From Deltaproteobacteria bacterium (GTDB lineage: Bacteria; Desulfobacterota; Desulfobacteria; C00003060; C00003106): a stretch of 28,092 nucleotides of DNA. Where the stretch lies: positions 1-28,092 of the forward strand of contig JAFDAE010000051.1 in the NCBI GenBank assembly GCA_019314005.1. Reading direction: 5' to 3'. The notes below the pieces were generated by a model. It saw only the letters and a program-made list of their open reading frames with translations. It did not search any database and was not told where the DNA came from. Made by a program: the position numbers and the translations under genes. Positions 22,853-28,092 of this stretch are shown here, piece after piece; the first letter of the stretch is position 1, and each line of letters begins with the position of its first letter.

Positions 22853-24472
22853 ATGTCCAAGTTTAAGCATCTCTTTGAATCCTTTATTATTCCTCCGGTT
22901 AATCTCAAAAACAGAATTACCATGGCGCCCCTTTTTACGGCTTATGGCAATAGAGGTGGAACAGTCGGCAAATTGACCCTCGACCATTATGGAGAGGTGG
23001 CACGCGGCGGCGTTGGCATGATTGTTGTTGCAAACGCCGTGGTAGACCCAAGCGGAACATTGTCTAAACATTCTCTTCGTGCCGATGATGATCGGTTTCT
23101 GCCGGGCCTTTCACAGCTTGCTGAAACGATAAAAAAAGAGGGTGTAGCAGCATGCCTTCAGATAAACCACGGAGGGCGTTTTTCCCAGAGTGAAACTGTT
23201 TATGCCCCGTCGTCTGTTGCTATAAGTGGTATAAATATTGGAGGATTTTATAAGACCGCTCTCAAGTCGTTGGATATTCAACAGCAGTGGGAGATCGTGT
23301 CGAAAGCGATACAGCAGCGCCCCCAGCGGCCAAAAGAAATGACTACCGCAGATATCAAACGTATAATCACCGCCTATGCGGAAGCAGCATACCGGGCAAA
23401 GAAAGCAGGATTCGACATGGTAGAAATCCATGGCGGGACCGGGTACCTCCCTGTTCAGTTTTTGTCTCCCAGAACCAACAAGCGAAAGGATGGTTACGGA
23501 GGTGATCTGGGAAATCGGATGCGCTTTCCCGTGGAGTTGACGGAAGCGGTCAAGGGTGCCGTAGGGTCTGATTTCCCTGTCGGCTATCGCTTTCTGGCAG
23601 ATGAATGGCTCCCGGGTGGATTCTCTTTAGATGAAGCAAAGATCTTCGCGGAAAAGCTGCTTACCCTTAAGGTCGCCTATCTTTCTGTAACCGGGGGAAC
23701 CTATGAGTCTTTTTCCGATCCGGAAGTCATAGAAAAATCGGGTGAGCCGGGTTACATGGTATACCTGGCCCGACAAATAAAAGAGGTAGTTAATCTGCCC
23801 GTCATAACTACCGGCCGTATTACAACACCGGAATTAGCCGAGGAGATCCTGCGTGAAAATAGAGCAGACCTGATCGGACTTGCCCGGCCCCTTTTCGCGG
23901 ACCCGCAATGGCCGCAAAAGGCAAAGACAGATGAGGATGATATAATCCCCTGTAAAGACTGTGGAACATGCTTTCAGCTCGTGGTCGCGGACCGCCCCGC
24001 TATCTGTCCGGAATGGGACAAGGCCAAGTTAATCAGGCGAAAGAGTATGATCAAAGAGGTACAAAATCCGCGCAATAAGGTGCTGGTCGCCATGGATGAA
24101 TCGGAAAATGCCACCATGGCGGCTGCTTATGCAGGAAACATGTTAGAAAATCGCAAGGATATTACTGTTACCCTTTTTCATATTCAAACTGTTGAATCGA
24201 CTAAAAACGAAAACAGTATAAGAGAAGTGATGGATATTGCGCGATCCATTCTGGTAAAGGCCGGTATACCTGAAGAGGCAATTACTGTCGAGATCCGGAA
24301 AAAAAGAGCCGGAATCGGCAACGACATATTAAATGAAATAACAGAGGGCGGCTATGGCACTGTTGTCATGGGGCGACGAGGTATTTCAAGAGCACAGCAA
24401 ATCATATTTGGAAGCGTATCAAACAAAGTCGTCCAAAATACGAAAGATTGTACTGTCTGGATTGTCGAATGA
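22853..24472 (+). CDS. Old yellow enzyme-family flavin oxidoreductase fused to a universal stress protein domain
   Basis: A 539-aa fusion. Residues 1-345 form an FMN TIM barrel of the OYE/2,4-dienoyl-CoA reductase group (RITMAPLFTAYGN, CLQINHGGRFSQ, VEIHGGTGYLPVQFLSPRTN, GYGGDLGNRMRFPVEL, DLIGLARPLFADP). Then C367-K-D-C-G-T-C with a fourth Cys at 385 gives the 4Fe-4S site that dienoyl-CoA and trimethylamine dehydrogenases have. The usual second residue of the His-x-x-His/Asn pair is Thr (H193, T196), so proton-donor chemistry may differ. The NAD(P)H/FAD domains of the long family members are absent; instead residues 406-539 are an UspA domain with the ATP loop MGRRGISRAQQIIFGSVSNK (GxxGx9GS). 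Its stop overlaps the next start (ATGA), so the flavoprotein downstream is its likely partner. GAGGGGG precedes the ATG. Confidence 0.88.
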   Translation: MSKFKHLFESFIIPPVNLKNRITMAPLFTAYGNRGGTVGKLTLDHYGEVARGGVGMIVVANAVVDPSGTLSKHSLRADDDRFLPGLSQLAETIKKEGVAACLQINHGGRFSQSETVYAPSSVAISGINIGGFYKTALKSLDIQQQWEIVSKAIQQRPQRPKEMTTADIKRIITAYAEAAYRAKKAGFDMVEIHGGTGYLPVQFLSPRTNKRKDGYGGDLGNRMRFPVELTEAVKGAVGSDFPVGYRFLADEWLPGGFSLDEAKIFAEKLLTLKVAYLSVTGGTYESFSDPEVIEKSGEPGYMVYLARQIKEVVNLPVITTGRITTPELAEEILRENRADLIGLARPLFADPQWPQKAKTDEDDIIPCKDCGTCFQLVVADRPAICPEWDKAKLIRRKSMIKEVQNPRNKVLVAMDESENATMAAAYAGNMLENRKDITVTLFHIQTVESTKNENSIREVMDIARSILVKAGIPEEAITVEIRKKRAGIGNDILNEITEGGYGTVVMGRRGISRAQQIIFGSVSNKVVQNTKDCTVWIVE

Positions 24473-25755
24473 AGCCCTTGAGCCGTATAAATAAGATCGG
24501 AATCATCGGCGGGGGGATCGGAGGGCTTTTCCTGACCTCGTCTATTGTCCAATGTTGGGACGACTATCCTGATATATATATTTTTGATCCAAGATTTGAT
24601 GAACGTGGACCCGCGCGTCCCAGCCAAACATCAGGTCTTGTTTATCAGGGATGGGCCGGAGCGTATGGAATCCCTTACGTGGACCCTTCTGTCATCGCTC
24701 ACAAGATCGATACAATAACATTCCACAAAGGAGATCAAAAGGTCGAGATCCCTGACCCTCTTGGTCGCAAAATCTGTATCATCAACCGCAATCCGGTTCG
24801 GCGAAATGGGGAACTTATTCCCAGTATATATCAACACATCCAGCGCTTTATTTCTCGATATGACCGGATCCATTTTCTTCCCTTTAGTGTAGATGATCTG
24901 AGCTTCTCGCAAGGATCAAACAACAACTTTACGATTTTATGCACTGATTATAACGGCAAGACACATGAAGAAACTGTAGATGGGGTGGTCTTTACCACAC
25001 TTCCACCGAAGGTGAAGGAGACTCTTTCGAAAACAATCGGATATAGGCCACCGAAAACCTGGCCAGGGGCAAGTTTTGATGTCTCCCTGAAAAGAGGAAA
25101 ATGGCTTCCAAAGTACCAGACACTCCACAAATTCTTTGTCGGAGGTGGACAGATACATACAATTGATCTTATTCCAAGGGGGGATGTGCTCACGGTCGTG
25201 GCCCTTGGAAAAGGCGCGAGTCTGTCATCGTTGTATCGGAGAATTGAGAAGGATCCTGATATACAAAGATACCTTCCGGATCACTGGCCAACCCGTGTCA
25301 TCGAGGGGAGCGCAAGCGCCCTGAGTGTTCCGGTCGGTCAGGCTGAGAATGTTATCGCGGACGGGCTTGTATGTCTTGGAGGACAAGTCTTTGGAGAACT
25401 TTTGATCAACGGAGGTCTATACAGCAATCTATGGGCCGCGGAGCTTCTGGCAAAAGCGCTAAAGAAAAGCGGTTTCCGTAAAGAAGGTCTTGAACAATTC
25501 TATTTTGCAAAGGTGATGAAAGTGCTTCGTTTTCAGAATCTTATCGGAAAGGCTCTCTATGTGTTGACGGACCGCTTTGTTCTTCCGTCCGCCAGGGTTT
25601 CTTCCCTTTTTCTACAAAAAATTGACGCGGAAAAAGAGCTCCCTTCTGAAAAGCGGCTTTTGACGCGATTTGCTTGGGACATATTGATAGGAGAAGAACC
25701 CTTTTCTCGAGCTTTGGTACGGATACTCCAGGGGATAGGAGGAAAAATGTGCTGA
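24469..25755 (+). CDS. FAD-dependent oxidoreductase (unknown substrate)
   Basis: A 428-aa flavoprotein. The N-terminus has the dinucleotide fold IGIIGGGIGGLFLTSSIV, an acidic strand end (IYIFDPRF) and the C-terminal FAD site GLVCLGGQVFGELLINGGLY followed by a helix; this is the outline of GR2-type FAD enzymes (amine oxidases, phytoene-desaturase-like, geranylgeranyl-reductase-like). The substrate domain has no recognisable signature and the last 90 residues are unusual. Start at ATG 24469 overlaps the OYE-Usp stop by four bases (ATGA), giving translational coupling; an upstream TTG adds seven residues. It plausibly passes electrons to, or receives them from, the OYE-Usp protein, which lacks its own NAD(P)H/FAD half. 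Confidence 0.8.
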   Translation: MKPLSRINKIGIIGGGIGGLFLTSSIVQCWDDYPDIYIFDPRFDERGPARPSQTSGLVYQGWAGAYGIPYVDPSVIAHKIDTITFHKGDQKVEIPDPLGRKICIINRNPVRRNGELIPSIYQHIQRFISRYDRIHFLPFSVDDLSFSQGSNNNFTILCTDYNGKTHEETVDGVVFTTLPPKVKETLSKTIGYRPPKTWPGASFDVSLKRGKWLPKYQTLHKFFVGGGQIHTIDLIPRGDVLTVVALGKGASLSSLYRRIEKDPDIQRYLPDHWPTRVIEGSASALSVPVGQAENVIADGLVCLGGQVFGELLINGGLYSNLWAAELLAKALKKSGFRKEGLEQFYFAKVMKVLRFQNLIGKALYVLTDRFVLPSARVSSLFLQKIDAEKELPSEKRLLTRFAWDILIGEEPFSRALVRILQGIGGKMC

Positions 25756-25787
25756 CCTACCCTGTGATAGTATGTCCTCATGAAAGA

Positions 25788-25816
25788 TTGACAGTTATCA
25801 TAAAAAAAGCTATAAA
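25788..25816 (+). promoter_or_regulatory. Sigma-70 type promoter for the tRNA-Ser genes
   Basis: TTGACA (25788-25793), 17-bp spacer, TATAAA (25811-25816): an almost consensus promoter, 73 bp before the first tRNA. It is 33 bp after the FAD gene stop and points at the tRNAs. Confidence 0.75.
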
Positions 25817-25888
25817 AATTGTTTTGAGTAAAAAAATAATGACGTTAAAATAGTAGCCAATTTTGGTGGAGTTCCGCAAAGGTCTCAA

Positions 25889-25983
<95 letters not shown>

Positions 25984-26000
25984 AAAAATGGTGGAATCCC

Positions 26001-26094
26001 GGAGAGATGTCCGAGCTGGTTGAAGGAGCACGACTGGAAATCGTGTGTACTGCCAAAAGCGGTACCGAGGGTTCGAATCCCTCTCTCTCCGCCA
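26001..26094 (+). tRNA. tRNA-Ser(GGA)
   Basis: Acceptor stem GGAGAGA/TCTCTCC with GCCA end, anticodon arm CACGA-CTGGAAA-TCGTG (anticodon GGA, reads UCC/UCU), class II variable arm and T arm GAGGGTTCGAATCCCTC. It lies 19 bp after the first tRNA-Ser and is likely processed from one transcript. A 7-bp hairpin CACTTTC-GTT-GAAAGTG follows it but has no T-run. Confidence 0.96.
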
Positions 26095-26121
26095 GAGCAC
26101 TTTCGTTGAAAGTGTTACCAA

Positions 26122-26163
26122 TAACCCGTAACTCGTAACCCGCAACTCGTAACCAGCAACCGG
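26122..26163. repeat. Six tandem 7-bp repeats (TAACYCG type) just before dnaX
   Basis: Units in order: TAACCCG, TAACTCG, TAACCCG, CAACTCG, TAACCAG, CAACCGG. The run ends 9 bp before the dnaX ATG and occupies the place where a ribosome site should be. Confidence 0.8.
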
Positions 26164-26172
26164 TTTTATACC

Positions 26173-27810
26173 ATGTCCTATTTAGTCTTAGCCCGCAAAT
26201 ATCGTCCCCAATCCTTTGAAGAGGTAATCGGACAGGAGCATGTAACAAGGACTCTGCAGAATGCGATCCAGTCTGATAGAGTAGCACATGCGCTTATCTT
26301 TGCCGGGCCAAGGGGGGTTGGCAAGACCTCGGTCGCCCGGATATTGGCAAAGGCCCTGAATTGCAAGAAGGGCCCTACTACAACTCCGTGCAACAATTGT
26401 GATTCCTGTCGTGAAATTACAGACGGGATAACAGTCGATGTCTTTGAAATAGATGGCGCTTCTAACAGGGGAATCAATGAGATTCGTGAACTGCGGGAAA
26501 ACATCAAGTACATGCCTTCCCGTAGTCGGAACAAAATTTATATTATCGATGAAGTCCACATGCTCACTAAAGAGGCGTTCAACGCCCTTCTAAAGACACT
26601 GGAAGAACCTCCGGAGCATGTTATTTTTATCTTTGCCACGACAGAGCTTCATAAGGTTCCGATCACCATACAATCACGCTGTCAGATATATAACTTCAAA
26701 CGGATCAATAGTAATGACATAGTAGGACAACTTAAAAATATCTGTAATGCAACAGGGATTGAAGTCAGCGAGGAGATCTTCTGGATTATTGCCAGGGAAG
26801 CGGAAGGAGGGATGCGAGATGCTCTGAGCCTTCTGGACCAGATTATTGCTTATTCGGAAGATTCGATTACTGATGAACAGGTCCTTGATATCCTGGGCGT
26901 GGTTGATCGGAAGAGAATCTCTGATATGGCTACGGCCATTCTTACGAACGATGTGATTCGTGCGCTGGAGCTTCTGGACGATCTCTATTCGTATGGGCAT
27001 GATATCAAAAGATTGTACGGTCTTCTGGTAGAACACTTCAGAAATTTGCTGCTGGTAAAGATGAACAAGAACCCGGAACGTTTGGTTGACCTTCCGCACT
27101 ATGAACTGGAAAACATGAAAAAGGAGGTAGAAGGCCTCTCTTTAGAGACCATAAACCAACTATTTCAGTCCCTGTTTAAGGAGGAAAGCAGTGTGCGACT
27201 GGCTCTCCAGCCAAAGCTGGCGGTAGAGATGGCATTGATTTCACTTGCTCAATTGAAGCCGGTTGTCTCTGTTGAGACGATTATAGAAAAGCTGGACATG
27301 TTGCAAAAAACAGCGGGAGACGGAAGGAGAGATCCTGTGGTCGCGAACATGGCAAGTGAGCCCGCAACAACTTACGGGGAGACGGCAGACGCGCCTACAA
27401 GTAACGTTTCTCATTCTCAGGAGAACAAGACGCAGGAACAGGATTGTCAGAATATTTGGAAGGAACTTTTGAAAATCTTTGAACAAAAATATCCTTCCTT
27501 CGCTCCATGTCTTGAAAAGAGTGTTTTACAATGTCTTGAAAAAGAGAAGTTAACGATAGCAATAAACGGTAACGGCTTTCTTGCAAAGCGGATACAGGAC
27601 AAGAAGGATGTGATCCAATCGGTTTGCGATGATTTTTTCAAGCAAAAAATGTCGGTTAAAATTACAGCCTTGCCTGCCGGCGCTGATTCAGGCAGTGGAC
27701 AAGAGACCGATTATAGCCGGCACCTTAAAAAAAAAGCTTTGAATAACCCCATTCTAATGGAGACATTAGAAGTTTTTGGGGGTAGGGTAGTAGACGTTAA
27801 GCTGTTGTAA
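26173..27810 (+). CDS. dnaX: DNA polymerase III subunit gamma/tau
   Basis: A 545-aa clamp-loader ATPase. The start MSYLVLARKYRPQSFEEVIG is the canonical N-terminus, followed by Walker A GPRGVGKTS (about 45-53), the zinc module (C64, CNNCDSC), Walker B YIIDEVHML, sensor 1 ATTE and the SRC Arg finger (IQSRCQIYNF). Residues 210-360 are the sensor-2 and collar domains; from about 375 a low-complexity linker leads into a C-terminal tau-like domain (WKELLKIFEQKYPSFAPCLE). Clamp loading and polymerase coupling at the fork are its role. No Shine-Dalgarno sequence precedes the ATG; tandem heptamers lie there. An A9 run (27727-27735) is too near the C-terminus to be a gamma-making frameshift. It sits upstream of ybaB as in many bacteria. 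Confidence 0.96.
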   Translation: MSYLVLARKYRPQSFEEVIGQEHVTRTLQNAIQSDRVAHALIFAGPRGVGKTSVARILAKALNCKKGPTTTPCNNCDSCREITDGITVDVFEIDGASNRGINEIRELRENIKYMPSRSRNKIYIIDEVHMLTKEAFNALLKTLEEPPEHVIFIFATTELHKVPITIQSRCQIYNFKRINSNDIVGQLKNICNATGIEVSEEIFWIIAREAEGGMRDALSLLDQIIAYSEDSITDEQVLDILGVVDRKRISDMATAILTNDVIRALELLDDLYSYGHDIKRLYGLLVEHFRNLLLVKMNKNPERLVDLPHYELENMKKEVEGLSLETINQLFQSLFKEESSVRLALQPKLAVEMALISLAQLKPVVSVETIIEKLDMLQKTAGDGRRDPVVANMASEPATTYGETADAPTSNVSHSQENKTQEQDCQNIWKELLKIFEQKYPSFAPCLEKSVLQCLEKEKLTIAINGNGFLAKRIQDKKDVIQSVCDDFFKQKMSVKITALPAGADSGSGQETDYSRHLKKKALNNPILMETLEVFGGRVVDVKLL

Positions 27811-27833
27811 TAACATTAGTTGTTCAAATAAAT

Positions 27834-27978
27834 AGTATCTGTCCAGAAATGGTATATTTTGTCCTGAGACAAGGCCGCACAAAGGTTTCTACCGCAGGCG
27901 TAGCAACGCTACGTTGAGGATAGAAACCTGCGGAGAACGCCGTATCGGGGCAAAAGATGCCGTTTCTGAACAGATACT
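27834..27978. repeat. Element F: 145-bp palindromic element between dnaX and ybaB
   Basis: Ends AGTATCTGTCCAGAAATGG (27834) and CCGTTTCTGAACAGATACT (27978) are inverted repeats with a few mismatches, continuing inward to TTTTG/CAAAA. A second pair GGTTTCTA / TAGAAACC brackets a third, CGTAGC-AA-CGCTACG. The transcript would form a long stable hairpin ahead of ybaB. No clean flanking duplication. Confidence 0.65.
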
Positions 27979-27996
27979 AATAATGGAGGACCTATC

Positions 27997-28092
27997 ATGG
28001 CAAATGGTTTAGGTAATATGGGCCAGATGATGAAAGAGGCGCAACAAGTTCAATCCAAGATTTTTAAGATCTAGGAAGAGATGGGGGAAAAG
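27997..28092 (+). CDS. ybaB: YbaB/EbfC nucleoid-associated protein, partial, with in-frame TAG at codon 26
   Basis: The gene begins MANGLGNMGQMMKEAQQVQS then KIFKI, matching the first helix of YbaB/EbfC, a small dimeric DNA-binding protein usually encoded between dnaX and recR. GGAGG lies 8 nt before ATG 27997. Codon 26 is TAG (28072-28074), where the family has Gln (CAG) in KIQEEM; the frame after it, EEMGEK, is again perfect family sequence and runs off the window. So there is a single C-to-T nonsense change, a sequencing error, or amber suppression. Element F is directly upstream. Confidence 0.8.

Noticed and set aside
25876..25886. GCAAAGGTCTC before tRNA-Ser, identical to the right end of element B
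   Set aside because: Only 11 bp, no partner end or duplication nearby; may be a remnant end but not enough to call. AAAGGTCTC also occurs at 22387-22395.
27727..27735. A9 run in dnaX as programmed frameshift making gamma
   Set aside because: It lies about 25 codons from the stop; a shift there cannot give a gamma-length product.

Overview
The window looks like a chromosomal stretch of a strictly anaerobic, probably sulfate-reducing Desulfobacterota (old Deltaproteobacteria) genome. This is inferred from content, not from a database match. The clues are a DVU0298-type HEAT protein, a TGA-containing (selenocysteine) glutaredoxin, rubredoxin and ferredoxin, an old-yellow-enzyme/universal-stress fusion, PAS domains with Cys clusters, and the order tRNA-Ser / tRNA-Ser / dnaX / ybaB.

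Layout. 1-1981: two GH130-type mannoside phosphorylase/hydrolase genes, the first cut by the window edge. 2058-4115: a single-polypeptide fusion of an ArsS-type radical SAM enzyme with an ArsM-type arsenite methyltransferase, convergent with 4076-5013 (HEAT protein and ferredoxin). 5424-9925 (all minus): a metal/redox block read as copZ-like chaperone, HMA protein, Cu+ P-type ATPase, rubredoxin (absent from simple ORF calls because it is only 53 aa), a Sec-containing glutaredoxin, then a glutaredoxin-thioredoxin reductase fusion. 10420-14626: aroB, a Cys-rich mini-protein, a YkgJ-type Cys-cluster protein, an MTA/SAH deaminase-type amidohydrolase and a PilZ protein. 14878-17867: an unknown 403-aa protein and a CpsG/ManB-type phosphomannomutase. 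18080-20472: a PAS-PAS-PAS hybrid histidine kinase broken by an internal deletion and frameshift. 20475-22102: a possible Janus/Ocnus-like protein and an SprT-like metalloprotease. 22584-25755: a 53-aa ORF, then a tightly coupled OYE-Usp fusion and FAD protein. 25889-28092: two tRNA-Ser genes, dnaX and the start of ybaB, which carries an in-frame TAG.

The most unusual aspect is between the genes. Nearly every larger gap holds a 75-340 bp palindromic or terminal-inverted-repeat element. Four have flanking direct repeats that look like target-site duplications: 5056-5393 (12-13 bp with one indel), 10021-10185 (5 bp), 16112-16293 (5 bp) and 22169-22283 (8 bp). The 10021 and 16112 elements share core sequence and are one family. 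Several elements sit on the 3' ends of genes and supply or abut the stop codon (aroB, sprT-like, Sec-glutaredoxin). Several have arms built from 7-bp tandem repeats. Three coding sequences near this landscape are damaged (copA N-terminus, hybrid kinase, ybaB), which could be real decay or sequencing/assembly error.

Functionally the 4819-9925 block is the best candidate for a working system: copper export (ATPase plus HMA chaperones) next to a thiol-redox relay in which the fused Grx-TrxR flavoprotein could reduce the Sec-glutaredoxin, with rubredoxin and ferredoxin as neighbouring electron carriers.
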